Made by a program: the position numbers and the translations under genes. A stretch of 64,000 bases of DNA from Stenotrophomonas maltophilia (GTDB lineage Bacteria; Pseudomonadota; Gammaproteobacteria; Xanthomonadales; Xanthomonadaceae). The notes under the pieces are model-generated. The model made no database searches, was not told the DNA's origin, and saw nothing but the letters and a program-made list of their open reading frames with translations. Positions 7,670-16,938 of this stretch are shown one piece after another; the stretch's first letter is position 1; the number at the start of each line of letters is the position of its first letter. Where the stretch lies: NCBI RefSeq assembly GCF_004920835.1, contig NZ_QFHO01000006.1:62001-126000 (forward strand), read 5' to 3'.

Positions 7670-8335
7670 TCACTCGCAGAGCGCGCTGTCTTCCTTCAAC
7701 GCGGCATCCTGCAGTGGCTGGCGCTGTTCGATCTGCGCACGTTGTTCCGCCGTCGGCTCGCCCAGCCACCACACACGGCAGCGCGCGGTAAGACGGCCGA
7801 CCATCTTCGCCTGATCGGGCGAATACAGCATCGCCAATGAGGTGCCGGGGCAGTCGTGGGCCTGGCAGGCGGTGTAGAACCACCACGGCTCGCCCTGCAG
7901 CACCACCAGTTCGCCAGGCCCGCTGGGCCCGCTCAACAGCCGCTCGCGCAGCGACGGAATCTCTTTGTCGGCGGATTCGGCCGCGGCCGTGTTCTTCATC
8001 AGGGCGTTGAACGCGGTCAGCACCTTCCGGTCCTTGCGGCCGCAGTCGTCCACGGTATTGCCGCCCACCAGGGTGAAGAAATGGGTCGCCAGCGGGTTGT
8101 CTGCGCAGGTGAGTTCGCCGCCGGCACTCGGGTCTTCCGGTTCGCCTTCGTTGTCCCACACCGAAGGGTCCACACCGTCTTCGATGGACGGTTCCTTTTC
8201 GACCACCGTCGCCGTGGCAGCCGGTGCTTCGGTGGTCGGTGCCGGTGCGGCCGGTGCTGCATCCGGCGCCGGTGCCTGTCCGCAGGCGGCCAGCAGCGCG
8301 GCCATCATCGCCATCCCTGTGATTCGAATCTTCAT
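7670..8335 (-). CDS. Lipoprotein with Ivy-like (vertebrate lysozyme inhibitor) C-terminal domain
   Basis: A 221-residue lipoprotein starting MKIRITGMAMM with lipobox LAAC at about residue 18. A Pro/Ala/Glu-rich linker follows to about residue 55. The C-terminal domain carries CQAHDCPGTSLAMLYSPDQ, close to the CKPHxC loop that Ivy proteins insert into the lysozyme active site. Such lipoproteins protect periplasmic peptidoglycan from host lysozyme or from the cell's own lytic transglycosylases. The loop differs from the canonical sequence (Gln and Ala for Lys and Pro), so inhibition is not assured. The frame extends 12 codons further upstream, but 8335 gives the normal signal peptide. Confidence 0.6.
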   Translation of the reverse strand: MKIRITGMAMMAALLAACGQAPAPDAAPAAPAPTTEAPAATATVVEKEPSIEDGVDPSVWDNEGEPEDPSAGGELTCADNPLATHFFTLVGGNTVDDCGRKDRKVLTAFNALMKNTAAAESADKEIPSLRERLLSGPSGPGELVVLQGEPWWFYTACQAHDCPGTSLAMLYSPDQAKMVGRLTARCRVWWLGEPTAEQRAQIEQRQPLQDAALKEDSALCE

Positions 8336-8450
8336 TCCGTGTCCTTGTCTGATCTGCGCTGCATGCGCCACGCGGGCAGCTGCGTGATTCTAACCAGCGC
8401 CGCGCTAGGATGCGTCTGAAGCCTTCCCATCATCGCCAGGGCCTGGACGC

Positions 8451-8918
8451 ATGCGCCGCACACGACTCGCCATGATGTTCTGCAGTGCCCTGCTGCTGGC
8501 ATCGCCGGCAATCGCCCACGATGCAGAAGGCGCGCAGCCTCTCCCGGATGCAGCCCTGCCCGCGCCGCTGGAGCGCGTGCTGCGCGACTACGAGCAGGCG
8601 TGGCGCACCGGTGATGCCAAGGCGCTGGCCGGGCTGTTCACCGAGGATGGCATTGTGCTGCAGAGCAACCAGCCGCCGGTGCGCGGCCGCAGCGCGATCG
8701 AAGCCGCGTATGCCGGCCAGGGCAGCAGTCCGTTGCGGCTGCGTGCCTTGGCGTATGCGGTGGAGGGGAATACGGGTTACATCATCGGTGCGTACAGCTA
8801 CGGCAACAACGTGGGCGACATCGGCAAGTTCACGCTGACGCTGAAGCGCGTGGGTGACGGCCCGTGGATGATCTTCTCGGACATGGACAACGGCAACGCG
8901 CCGCCACGGACGCGGTGA
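8451..8918 (+). CDS. Secreted NTF2-like (SnoaL/DUF4440-type) protein
   Basis: A 155-residue protein with signal peptide MRRTRLAMMFCSALLLASPAIA. The mature part begins with VLRDYEQAWRTGDAKALAGL and FTEDGIVLQSNQPPVRGRSAIE, the cone-shaped NTF2 fold pattern of DUF4440 and SnoaL-like proteins. These serve as small enzymes or ligand-binding domains in many contexts; no catalytic set can be assigned. It stands alone, divergent from the Ivy-like gene and followed by a terminator. Confidence 0.8.
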   Translation: MRRTRLAMMFCSALLLASPAIAHDAEGAQPLPDAALPAPLERVLRDYEQAWRTGDAKALAGLFTEDGIVLQSNQPPVRGRSAIEAAYAGQGSSPLRLRALAYAVEGNTGYIIGAYSYGNNVGDIGKFTLTLKRVGDGPWMIFSDMDNGNAPPRTR

Positions 8919-8972
8919 TGAATGCCGCGGGTTCCGCCGTGGATCCACGCCATGCGTGGGTGGGGCGCGCAC

Positions 8973-9003
8973 AAAAAAAACCCGGCGCGTGGCCGGGGTT
9001 TTT
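8973..9003. terminator. Bidirectional terminator between the NTF2-like gene and gpsA
   Basis: A GC-rich hairpin (about 8979-8986 with 8992-8999) has eight A on its left side and five T on its right, so it can end both the plus-strand NTF2-like gene and the minus-strand gpsA operon. Confidence 0.85.
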
Positions 9004-9007
9004 CGAT

Positions 9008-10033
9008 TCACTTGAACAGCGTGTCCGGATACTCCGGTTTCTGTTCCCGTGCCAGCAATGCGCGCAGGCCTTCTTCAGGCGTCTGCTCGCCGTGCAGCAC
9101 GGCACGCACGCGGTCGGAGATCGGCAGGTCGATGCCATGACGGCGCGCCTGTCGCATCACTTCGTCTGCGGTCTGCACCGACTCGACCACCTGGCCGATT
9201 TCGCGGATGGCGTCCTGCAGCGTCTGCCCGCGGCCCAGGGCCAGGCCCAGGCGGCGGTTGCGCGACAGGTCGCCGGTGCAGGTCAGCACCAGGTCGCCCA
9301 GCCCCGCCAGGCCCATCAGCGTTTCCGGCTTGGCGCCGATCGCAGCGGCCAGGCGCAGCATCTCGTTGAGACCGCGGGTGATCAGGCCGGCACGGGCGTT
9401 CAGGCCCAGCTGCATGCCATCGGCCACGCCGGTGGCCACGGCCAGCACGTTCTTCATCGCACCGCCCAGCTCGGCACCGACCATGTCGTCGCCGGTGTAG
9501 GCGCGGAACGCCGGGCCATGCATTGCCTCAGCCACCGTCTGCGCGAACTCGGGCACGTCGCCGTGCACGGTGATCGCGGTCGGCAGGCCCTGGGTCACTT
9601 CCTTGGCGAACGACGGCCCGGTGACGACGGCCAGCGGCACGTCCTCGCCCAGCACTTCGCGCGCTACTTCGTGCAGGAAGCGGCCCGAACCGGGTTCAAA
9701 ACCCTTGGTGGCCCACGCCACACCGGCACCGGCCGGACGCAGCGGCGCCAGCGCGCGCACGGTTTCACCGAACGCGTGCGACGGGGTCACCACCAGGATC
9801 CAGGCCGCGCCTTCCACCGCCGACGCCAGGTCAGTGGTGGCACGCAGGCTGTCCGGCAGCGGGATGCCCGGCAGGTAGCGCGGGTTCTCGTGGCGCTGGT
9901 CGATGGCCTCGACCACGGCAGCGTCGCGCCCCCACAGCACGGTCGGGTGACCGTGCCGTGCGAGCAGGCTGGCCAGCGCGGTTCCCCAGGAACCGGCGCC
10001 GAGCACGGCGATCTTGTCAGCGGTAGTGCTCAT
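9008..10033 (-). CDS. gpsA: NAD(P)-dependent glycerol-3-phosphate dehydrogenase
   Basis: A 341-residue cytoplasmic enzyme that reduces dihydroxyacetone phosphate to sn-glycerol 3-phosphate, the backbone for phospholipids. [14 protein letters not shown] (8-21) is the Rossmann nucleotide loop; [16 protein letters not shown] holds the catalytic lysine and [20 protein letters not shown] is the substrate-binding signature. Length is normal for the family. It is the last gene of the rhodanese-secB-gpsA operon, 20 bases after secB, the same order as in enterics except that grxC is missing. Confidence 0.97.
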   Translation of the reverse strand: MSTTADKIAVLGAGSWGTALASLLARHGHPTVLWGRDAAVVEAIDQRHENPRYLPGIPLPDSLRATTDLASAVEGAAWILVVTPSHAFGETVRALAPLRPAGAGVAWATKGFEPGSGRFLHEVAREVLGEDVPLAVVTGPSFAKEVTQGLPTAITVHGDVPEFAQTVAEAMHGPAFRAYTGDDMVGAELGGAMKNVLAVATGVADGMQLGLNARAGLITRGLNEMLRLAAAIGAKPETLMGLAGLGDLVLTCTGDLSRNRRLGLALGRGQTLQDAIREIGQVVESVQTADEVMRQARRHGIDLPISDRVRAVLHGEQTPEEGLRALLAREQKPEYPDTLFK

Positions 10034-10053
10034 CCGTGACGTCGCGGCCGGAA

Positions 10054-10572
10054 TCAGGCGTTGCCGGCCGGCTCGGAGTCAGCCAGCGACGGTGCGTCGC
10101 CCTGCTCCTGGCGCTGGCGCAGGGTTTCTGCGTACAGGCCTTCGAAGTTGATCGGCTGCAGGAAGAACGGCGGGAAGCCGCCGGCCTGGATCAGGTCGCT
10201 GACCAGCTGGCGCACGTACGGGAACAGGATGTTCGGGCACTGGGTACCGAGCAGCACGTCGATCGACTGCGGGTCCAGGCCGACCAGGCCGAACACGCCG
10301 GCCTGCTTCACTTCGGCCACATAGGCGGTGCGCTCACCGGCCTGGCAGGTCAGGGTCACGGCCAGCACCACTTCGAAGGCGTTCTCGCCCAGGCGCTGCA
10401 CCTGCTGGTTCAGGTTGAGCTGCAGTTCCGGCTGCACCTGGTCATTGAAGATGGTCGGAGCATTCGGCGACTCGAAGGAAACGTCCTTGACGTAGATCTT
10501 CTCGACGGTGAAAGCGGGGCCGGTGGCGGCATCGGCCGGCGCAACGGCGCCGTTGGTGGTCTCTTCGGACAT
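10054..10572 (-). CDS. secB: Protein-export chaperone SecB
   Basis: A 172-residue tetrameric cytoplasmic chaperone that keeps preproteins unfolded and delivers them to SecA. The family core runs from [19 protein letters not shown] (about 21-39) to [19 protein letters not shown] (about 131-149). The N-terminal 18 residues and the tail are acidic and variable, as in other xanthomonads. Placed between a membrane rhodanese gene and gpsA in one operon. Confidence 0.97.
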   Translation of the reverse strand: MSEETTNGAVAPADAATGPAFTVEKIYVKDVSFESPNAPTIFNDQVQPELQLNLNQQVQRLGENAFEVVLAVTLTCQAGERTAYVAEVKQAGVFGLVGLDPQSIDVLLGTQCPNILFPYVRQLVSDLIQAGGFPPFFLQPINFEGLYAETLRQRQEQGDAPSLADSEPAGNA

Positions 10573-10672
10573 TTCCAGTAACTCCAGGTGAATGCAATGA
10601 AAACGATGGTCGAACTACTGCGATGGGGGCGGTTCCAGGCCCATACAAGGCCGGATCCGCCACCTGCGACAA

Positions 10673-11110
10673 TCAGTTGCGGCCCTTGACCAGCGGCAGC
10701 TCGGCCTGCTGCCAGGCGGGAATGCCGCCGTCGAGCACGTAGACCTTCTCGAAGCCAGCCTTCTTCAGCGCCTTGGCGGCGGTTTCCGAGGCGTTGCCAC
10801 TGCGGCACACCAGCACCACCGGCGACTGCTTGGCGTTGGCCACCAGCTTGTTGTCCGGGCCGAAGGCACTGGCCTGGGCATTGCGGCTGCCGGCGATGTG
10901 GCCCTTCTCGAAGTCACCGCTGGCCGACAGGTCGACCACCACCGTGCCACCTGCATTGATCAGCTGGGTCAGTTCGGCGGGCTTGATGCCCTTGAAGCCC
11001 CGGAACAGGCGGCGGATCTCGGTGACGATGATGGCCACGGTCAGGCCGACCAGGGCCGCGGACAGCATCGGGTTTCGGCCTGCAAAGGCCAGCAACTCTT
11101 CGTAATTCAC
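10673..11110 (-). CDS. Membrane-anchored rhodanese-like protein (YibN type)
   Basis: A 145-residue protein with one N-terminal membrane segment (about 15-31) and a cytoplasmic rhodanese domain (about 45-140). The active-site loop is CRSGNAS, so the catalytic cysteine is present. Rhodaneses carry a persulfide sulfur; YibN-type proteins have also been linked to SecYEG in enterics. It leads the secB-gpsA operon, the position yibN occupies in E. coli, supporting a role near protein export. Confidence 0.9.
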   Translation of the reverse strand: MNYEELLAFAGRNPMLSAALVGLTVAIIVTEIRRLFRGFKGIKPAELTQLINAGGTVVVDLSASGDFEKGHIAGSRNAQASAFGPDNKLVANAKQSPVVLVCRSGNASETAAKALKKAGFEKVYVLDGGIPAWQQAELPLVKGRN

Positions 11111-11167
11111 TCAGGTCACGGGTCGATTAAGCGGGCGCCGATTGTCGCACAAGCCGGACGCGGCCCG

Positions 11168-11593
11168 TCACTGCCCCTTCCACAGGTCCGGCAGGCCGGC
11201 GGTCTGCCACCAGCGCTTGGCCTCGGCATCCCAGCGCCAGCGCTCGACCACCACCACGGTGCGCTCGGCCTGGGTGTTCTGGTTGATCACCCCGATTTCG
11301 ACCCGGCGCTCGACCAGGCCCCCTTCCAGCGCGGCGCTGCTGCGCTCGCGGTAGGACGACACGCGCAGCTGCGCGTAGCGGTTGAGCTCGAACTCGGTGG
11401 GCGGCTTTTCCTTGCGCAGCTTGGGGTCCAGATAGCCAATGGCATCGTCCATGCTGCCCCAGCGGATGGTGGCGCCGTAGGCGATCTGGGTCTCTTCCAG
11501 CAGCTTGCGCTGCTTGCGGCTCAGATCGTCGGCCGAAGCCACGGCGCTGACCAGCAGCAGGGAGAGCATCAGGAACTGGATGAGGCGGCGCAT
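11168..11593 (-). CDS. Secreted hypothetical protein
   Basis: A 141-residue protein with a signal peptide (MRRLIQFLMLSLLLVSAVASA). The mature part resembles the small periplasmic NTF2-like proteins of xanthomonads: an N-terminal helix (LSRKQRKLLEETQIAY), then strands with WGSMDDAIGYLDPKLR and VVERWRWDAEAKRWWQT. No catalytic residues can be assigned. It ends 58 bases before the rhodanese gene on the same strand, so it may be co-transcribed with the secB operon or separately regulated. Confidence 0.7.
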   Translation of the reverse strand: MRRLIQFLMLSLLLVSAVASADDLSRKQRKLLEETQIAYGATIRWGSMDDAIGYLDPKLRKEKPPTEFELNRYAQLRVSSYRERSSAALEGGLVERRVEIGVINQNTQAERTVVVVERWRWDAEAKRWWQTAGLPDLWKGQ

Positions 11594-11625
11594 CGGTGGT
11601 TTCCCCAGAACGTCAGCCTGCCATC

Positions 11626-12093
11626 CTACCCTTTGGCGAAGGCTACGAAGCGACCACTGAACTCGGCGGCGGGCTTGCCGTCGGCGCCGGGCTGGATGGC
11701 GACGATGCTGATACGGGCCTTGCGGCGCTGGCGGAAGGTGTTCAGGAAGGCGTCCCAGCCGGTGGCCTCGGCCGCTTCGGCATGGGCGTGCAGGTCTTCG
11801 TAGACCGGCGCCAGGTAGCGCAGGTTGCTGTCGGCCACGTAGACCTCCGCATCGTGGCCGGCCAGGCGCAGGCGCAGGCTGACCAGCGCCCAGCCGGACA
11901 GGGTCAGCACCGAGGCCAGGCTGCCACCGAAGGCATTGCCCTTGTCGTTGACGTTGGCGGCCAGCGGCGCGGTGATGCGCAGCACGCCATCGGCATAACC
12001 GTCGAGCTGGATCTGCATGGCGCGGACCGCCGGCATGCAGTCCAGCACGTCCTGCAGGGCGGCCAGCGAGGAAGTCAGAGCATCAACGGACAT
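11626..12093 (-). CDS. Hotdog-fold thioesterase, YiiD C-terminal type
   Basis: A 155-residue protein starting MSVDALTSSLAAL. NVNDKGNAFGGSLASVLTLSGWAL is the substrate-binding helix and turn of the hotdog fold found in the C-terminal part of YiiD; homologues are predicted acyl-CoA or acyl-ACP thioesterases. The frame extends 15 codons upstream to 12138, which would overlap the hemD start, so the shorter form is preferred. Divergent from hemD. Confidence 0.75.
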   Translation of the reverse strand: MSVDALTSSLAALQDVLDCMPAVRAMQIQLDGYADGVLRITAPLAANVNDKGNAFGGSLASVLTLSGWALVSLRLRLAGHDAEVYVADSNLRYLAPVYEDLHAHAEAAEATGWDAFLNTFRQRRKARISIVAIQPGADGKPAAEFSGRFVAFAKG

Positions 12094-12137
12094 CGGAGCA
12101 GAGACCACGACAACGAAGGGCCCGCATAATGCAGGCA

Positions 12138-12938
12138 ATGGCCGACCATACGATACCCACTGGCGCCGCCGGTTCCGACGCGGACTGGACCTTCATTTCG
12201 CTGCGACCGCAGGGCCAGCATGCGGCGCTGCGCCGCGCCGTTGCTGGGCTGGACGGGCATCTGCTGGCGCTGTCGCCCTGGCGGCTGCAGCGCCTGCATG
12301 GCACGCCAGTGGTGCGCCAGCTGCAACGCGCGCTGAACTGCGATCGGGTGGTGTTCACCAGCCCGGCCGCAGTGGCAGCGGCCGCGTCCCTGCTGCCGCT
12401 GGCCGACGCGCAGCGCAGCCCGTGGCTGACCGTGGGCGACGGCACCGCGCGTGCGCTGCAGGCGCAGGGGGTCAACGAGGTACATGCGCCGCAGCGGATG
12501 GACAGCGAGGGGCTGCTGGCGCTGCCGGTGCTGGCCGACGTACGCGGCCTGCGCATCGGGCTGGTGACCGCCCCCGGCGGGCGCGGCCTGATCGCTGCGC
12601 AGTTGCAGGCGGCCGGCGCCAGCATCGAACGTGCCGACGTCTACCAGCGTCGCCTGCTGCGCCTGTCGCCACGCGCACTGGCTCGATTGGCGCATTCAGC
12701 GTATCCGTGGGTGCTGGCAGTCAGCAGTGGCGAAGCGCTGCAGCATTTCTGGCAACAGCTTCCACGTGCGTTGCAACAACGCCTGCAGGCCCACGCCAGC
12801 GTGGTGGTCGCCAGCGATCGGCTTGGCGAGCAGGCGCAGGCACTGGGCCTGCAGCGCATCAGCCGTAGCGCCGGCCCTGCCGGTGCACAGCTGGTGAGCG
12901 CTGCACACGCCACGCTCACCGTCCCGGCAGCGACCTGA
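12138..12938 (+). CDS. hemD: Uroporphyrinogen-III synthase
   Basis: A 266-residue enzyme that cyclises hydroxymethylbilane into uroporphyrinogen III for heme and siroheme. Family features are weakly conserved but visible: DRVVFTSPAAVAAAASLLP (about 70-88), the hinge GLVTAPGGRGLIAAQL and the second-lobe YQRRLLRLSP. Its position immediately before hemX and hemY confirms the call. A CATAAT -10 box at 12125-12130 lies seven bases before the ATG at 12138, so the transcript may be leaderless. The frame also has an ATG at 12129. Confidence 0.88.
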   Translation: MADHTIPTGAAGSDADWTFISLRPQGQHAALRRAVAGLDGHLLALSPWRLQRLHGTPVVRQLQRALNCDRVVFTSPAAVAAAASLLPLADAQRSPWLTVGDGTARALQAQGVNEVHAPQRMDSEGLLALPVLADVRGLRIGLVTAPGGRGLIAAQLQAAGASIERADVYQRRLLRLSPRALARLAHSAYPWVLAVSSGEALQHFWQQLPRALQQRLQAHASVVVASDRLGEQAQALGLQRISRSAGPAGAQLVSAAHATLTVPAAT

Positions 12939-13041
12939 ACAGGGACGTGGATCACGCTTGCCGCTGTCGTCGGCAACAGTGATGCTGTGCACAACGCGGC
13001 CTGCCGGAACCCCACCGGCGACTTGCCGACAAGGAAGCCCG

Positions 13042-14016
13042 ATGAACGAGACCCCGCCCGTTTCCCCGCCCCGTCGACCGGTGCGCTGGCTGCTGCCGCT
13101 GGCCGGCGTGGTCGTGCTTGGCGTGGGTGGCTATGCCGGCTGGCGCTTCTGGCATGAGCAACAGGACGCACAGGACGCACAGGCACAGACCACCGCCGTG
13201 CAGCTGCAGGGCCTGGAAGCCACGCTGGATGCCCTGCGCCGCGACCAGCGCGCGACCAGCCAACGCCTGCAGGATGCCGCCGCCACCAACCGCGTGCTGC
13301 GCGACGAGATGCTTGGCCTTTCGCAGCGTAGTGCGCTGCTGGAAGAAAATCTGGCCAAGCTGGCCGACAGCGCCAACCAGGGCCGGCAGGCGGTGCAGCG
13401 CGACGAGGCCGAGCTGCTGCTGACCCAGGCCGCGCAGCGCCTGAACTACGCCGACGATGTGGAAGGTGCGCGTCGTCTGTACGCGCAGGCTGCCACCGCG
13501 CTGGCCGATCTGCCCGACAGTGATGGCCTGAACCTGCGCCAGGCACTGGTGCAGGAGCGCGAAGCGCTGGACACGCTCGGCGCCGGCCCACGTGTGCAGT
13601 CGCTGCAGCGCCTGGATGCATTGGCCAAGGCATTGCAGGGCCTGCCTTCGCAGGTGACGGGCAGCGCCACCGCTAACGCCAGGCCCTGGTGGCAGGCCAC
13701 GCTGGCACCGTTCGTGGACATCACCCCGAGCCGCCAGAACGGCCCACTGACTGCCGCCGAGCGCCACAACGCCGACGATGCGCTGCAGCTGGAACTGACC
13801 CTGGCGCGTGCGGCCATTGAACGTGGCGACCGCAGCGGACGCGATACCGCATTGGCGCGCGTGGAACACTGGGCACAGCGGCGTTGGCCGGATTCACCGG
13901 CCCTGCGCGCGCAACGTGCTGAACTGAAGGCCTTGCGCGAGCTTCCGTTGCAGGCCAGCAACACCGTTCTTGGCAGCACCCTGCAGCAACTGCGCACCCA
14001 GACCGACCGGAGGTAA
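13042..14016 (+). CDS. hemX: HemX-type membrane protein of the hemDXY operon
   Basis: A 324-residue protein with a single N-terminal membrane anchor (about 16-36) and a long periplasmic helical part (coiled coil about 45-115). It has the HemX pattern (RDEAELLLTQAAQRLNYADD). It is often annotated as a uroporphyrin-III C-methyltransferase, but it lacks the methyltransferase fold, so that label is unsupported. AAGGAAG precedes the ATG at 13042. It sits between hemD and hemY, six bases before hemY. Confidence 0.88.
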   Translation: MNETPPVSPPRRPVRWLLPLAGVVVLGVGGYAGWRFWHEQQDAQDAQAQTTAVQLQGLEATLDALRRDQRATSQRLQDAAATNRVLRDEMLGLSQRSALLEENLAKLADSANQGRQAVQRDEAELLLTQAAQRLNYADDVEGARRLYAQAATALADLPDSDGLNLRQALVQEREALDTLGAGPRVQSLQRLDALAKALQGLPSQVTGSATANARPWWQATLAPFVDITPSRQNGPLTAAERHNADDALQLELTLARAAIERGDRSGRDTALARVEHWAQRRWPDSPALRAQRAELKALRELPLQASNTVLGSTLQQLRTQTDRR

Positions 14017-14022
14017 TCCCGC

Positions 14023-15318
14023 ATGAAACCCCTGCAATCCCTGGTCGTGCTGTTGCTGGCCGTGGCCATCGGCGTGGTCGCCGCGCAATGGCTCGGCGCC
14101 GATGACCTCAACCGCTTCGGCGAAGTGACCCTGCGCTATGGCGGCTACGACTATCACAGCAACCTGCCGAAGGTTGCCCTGCTGACCGTGGTCGCCGTGC
14201 TGGTGCTGTGGCTGCTGTGGAGCCTGATCGCCGCACCGTTCCGTGCCTGGGGCCGCTACCGCCGCAAGCAGGGCCGGGTGCGCCTGATCGACGGCCTGCA
14301 GGCCTATGAGCATGGCCAGTGGCAGCGCGCGGAAAAACTGCTGGATGGCGCGGCGAAGGATCCGGAAGTGAGCGCGGTGGCGCTGGCCAACGCCGTGCGC
14401 AGTGCGCAGGCGCGTGCCGATGGTCCCGCCGGTGAAGCACTGCTGCAGCGCCTGGGCGAAAGCGATGCCACCCTGCAGGCGCTGCTGCGCGCCGAGCAGC
14501 TGCTGGCGCGCGACCTGCCGGTGGATGCGATCAACGCGCTGGACGTGGCAGCGATCCAGCCGCTGCCGCCGCGTGGCCTGTGGCTGCGTACCGAGGCACT
14601 GGCACGTGCCGGCCGCGCGCACGAGGCTTACGGCCAGCTCGGCGCGCTGCGCCAGAGCAAGGTGCTGCCGGCCGAATCGAACAGCGAACTGGAAGCACGC
14701 CTGGCCGCGCAGGCACTGCTGGAAGCGGCCGATGTCAATGCGCTGGCCGCGCAGTGGGAAGCCACGCCGAAGGCGCTGCGCCCGACCCCGGACGTGGTCG
14801 GTGCGTATGCCAGCCGTGCGGTTGCGTTGAGCTGGGACGAACCGGCGCTGCTGGCGTTGGAACACGCCCTGGACCAGCGCTGGGACGATGAGCTGGTGGC
14901 GCTGTACGGCCGCCTCCCAGCCGAGCGCCTGGCCACCCGCCAGGCCAATCTGGCGCGCTGGCGCAACGTGCATGACAGCTCGGCCGCGCTTCGCCTGGCG
15001 CAGGGCCGCGTGGCCCTGGCCCAGCAGCAGTGGGATGCCGCCGATACGTTCCTGCACGAGGCGATTGCCGCCGGTGCCGGTGCCGCGGCCTGGGAAGCAC
15101 TGGGTGAACTGTTCGCACAGCGTGGCGACCACGCGCTGGCCGCGCAGTGCCTTGCCAATGCGCTGCGCCTGCAGCGTGGCGAGGACAGCGTGGAACTGGT
15201 GCGCGGCACCGAGGCGCCGCTGCGTGCCACGGTGGAAGAGCAGCCGATCGCGATGCAACCGCCGGTGTACGACGCCAACGAAGAGCGCGACGAATTCGGC
15301 AACCCGCGGTTGCCGTGA
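14023..15318 (+). CDS. hemY: HemY-type tetratricopeptide membrane protein
   Basis: A 431-residue inner-membrane protein with two N-terminal membrane segments (about 5-22 and 49-71) followed by helical TPR-like repeats. Residues 1-110 form the HemY_N domain (VTLRYGGYDYHSNL; LIDGLQAYEHGQWQRAEKLL). The gammaproteobacterial HemY is not the protoporphyrinogen oxidase of Bacillus despite the name; its role in heme synthesis is scaffold-like and poorly defined. It is the final gene of hemDXY, followed by a strong terminator. Confidence 0.92.
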   Translation: MKPLQSLVVLLLAVAIGVVAAQWLGADDLNRFGEVTLRYGGYDYHSNLPKVALLTVVAVLVLWLLWSLIAAPFRAWGRYRRKQGRVRLIDGLQAYEHGQWQRAEKLLDGAAKDPEVSAVALANAVRSAQARADGPAGEALLQRLGESDATLQALLRAEQLLARDLPVDAINALDVAAIQPLPPRGLWLRTEALARAGRAHEAYGQLGALRQSKVLPAESNSELEARLAAQALLEAADVNALAAQWEATPKALRPTPDVVGAYASRAVALSWDEPALLALEHALDQRWDDELVALYGRLPAERLATRQANLARWRNVHDSSAALRLAQGRVALAQQQWDAADTFLHEAIAAGAGAAAWEALGELFAQRGDHALAAQCLANALRLQRGEDSVELVRGTEAPLRATVEEQPIAMQPPVYDANEERDEFGNPRLP

Positions 15319-15365
15319 TCCCTGCCGAAGCGTGCCGGCCAACGGTCCGCACCCACCGGAGCAAG

Positions 15366-15394
15366 AAAAAACGCCGCCCACTGGGCGGCGTTTT
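15366..15394. terminator. Bidirectional terminator after hemY
   Basis: A perfect GC-rich hairpin (ACGCCGCCCA with its complement around a short loop) is flanked by an A-run on the left and TTTT on the right. It can end hemDXY on the plus strand and the thiolase gene on the minus strand. Confidence 0.88.
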
Positions 15395-15409
15395 CATCTG
15401 TGGAACCCG

Positions 15410-15537
15410 GTAGTCGCCAACCCTGGTTGGCGCTCTGACATCTTCCGAACGATGACATCGCATGGCCGACCAAGGTCGGCATCTACCACAGCAGATCCAG
15501 CGCGCATTCCCGGTAGTCACCAACCTTGGTTGGCGCG
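15410..15537. repeat. Three SMAG-type GTAG hairpin repeats
   Basis: GTAG-headed palindromes lie at 15410-15433 (plus), 15464-15487 (minus) and 15513-15537 (plus), each with a GCCAACC or GCCGACC stem. They match the repeat family known from S. maltophilia intergenic regions. Confidence 0.8.
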
Positions 15538-15549
15538 CGGTCGCAACGA

Positions 15550-16830
15550 TCAGCGTTCGACGATCGCGACCACACCCATGCCGCCGGCGGTGCAGATCGA
15601 CACCAGCGCGCGGCCACCGCCGCGTTCGGCCAGCTGCTTGGCCGCGGTGGCGATCACGCGTGCGCCAGTGGCGGCGAACGGGTGGCCGGTGGCCAGCGAC
15701 GAGCCCAGCAGGTTGATCTTGTCCGGGTCGATGCGGCCCATCGGCGCATCCAGGCCGAGGCGGTTGCGGCAGTAATCCTCGCTCTCCCACGCACGCAGGG
15801 TGCACAGCACCTGTGCGGCGAAGGCTTCGTGGATCTCGTAGATGTCGAAGTCCTGCAGGGTCAGGCCGTTGCGCTTGAGCATCTCCGGCACGGCCACGGT
15901 CGGCGCCATCAACAGGCCTTCGCCGTGCACGAAGTCCACGGCAGAGACATGCGCGTCGCGCAGGTAGGCCTGCGGCTCATGGCCGTGCGCACGTGCCCAC
16001 TCTTCGCTGGCCAGCAGCACGGCGGCGGCGCCATCGGTGAGCGGGGTCGAGTTGGCGGCGGTCAGCGTGCCACGGCCGGAGACCTTGTCGAACGCCGGCT
16101 TCAACGTCGCCAGCTTTTCCAGCGAGGTGTCGGCGCGCAGGATGTTGTCGCGCTCGACGCCGCGGAACGGTGCGATCAGATCGCTGAAGAAACCGCGCTC
16201 ATAGGCCGCGGCCAGCTTCTTGTGCGATGACACTGCCCACTCGTCCTGCGAGTCGCGCGAGATGTTCCATTCCTTGGCCATGTCCTCGCAGTGGTCGCCC
16301 ATGCTCTTGCCGGTACGCGGCTCAGCCACGCCCGGGAATTCGGGCTTGAGCTCGGAGAACTTGAAGCCGGAGGTCAGTGCACGGATCTTGTCACCGGTGC
16401 TCTTGGCACGGTTGGCAGCCAGCAGGCGCGCGCGCAGCTTCTTGCCGTACACGATCGGCACGTCGGAGGTGGTGTCCGAACCGCCGCCGATGCCCGATTC
16501 GATCTGGCCCAGCGCGATCTTGTTGGCGACAGTGATGATGCTGTCCAGCGAAGTGCCGCAGGCGCGCTGCAGGGTGATGCCGGGGGTCAACGGCGACAGG
16601 CCGGAGGACAGCGTGGCTTCGCGGCCGAGGTTCCAGTCGCTGGAGTGCTTGATCACCGCACCCATCGCCACTTCACCCAGCTGCTGGCCGTGCAGGCCGA
16701 AACGTTCGACCAGCGCGCCCAGCGTACGGACCGACATGCCGAGGTTGCCGACATCCGAATACGCGGTGTTCTGGCGGCAGAACGGAATGCGGACGCCACC
16801 GAGGATGGCGACGGGACGAGCGTTGGGCAT
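15550..16830 (-). CDS. Acetyl-CoA acyltransferase, FadI-like thiolase
   Basis: A 426-residue thiolase for fatty-acid beta-oxidation or ketone metabolism. QRACGTSLDSI carries the nucleophilic cysteine (about residue 96), EIHEAFAAQ the catalytic His and SICTAGGMG the second cysteine near the C-terminus. The sequence resembles the FadI/trifunctional-beta branch rather than PhaA. The frame is open far upstream on this strand, but MPNARPVAILGGVRIPF is the family start. No fadJ-like partner is adjacent. SMAG repeats and the shared terminator lie beyond its stop. Confidence 0.9.
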   Translation of the reverse strand: MPNARPVAILGGVRIPFCRQNTAYSDVGNLGMSVRTLGALVERFGLHGQQLGEVAMGAVIKHSSDWNLGREATLSSGLSPLTPGITLQRACGTSLDSIITVANKIALGQIESGIGGGSDTTSDVPIVYGKKLRARLLAANRAKSTGDKIRALTSGFKFSELKPEFPGVAEPRTGKSMGDHCEDMAKEWNISRDSQDEWAVSSHKKLAAAYERGFFSDLIAPFRGVERDNILRADTSLEKLATLKPAFDKVSGRGTLTAANSTPLTDGAAAVLLASEEWARAHGHEPQAYLRDAHVSAVDFVHGEGLLMAPTVAVPEMLKRNGLTLQDFDIYEIHEAFAAQVLCTLRAWESEDYCRNRLGLDAPMGRIDPDKINLLGSSLATGHPFAATGARVIATAAKQLAERGGGRALVSICTAGGMGVVAIVER

Positions 16831-16938
16831 GGAGATACCTGGCATGGATGAGGGTGTCTGCAACATGGCCTGCACGACGGAGCAGGCATAATGGAGCCAA
16901 GTGTAGCTGCCGCCCTGTGATGGGCCAACCGTGGAACC

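Noticed and set aside
13042-14016. Annotation as uroporphyrin-III C-methyltransferase.
   Set aside because: The methyltransferase domain is absent; the protein is a membrane-anchored coiled coil of HemX type.
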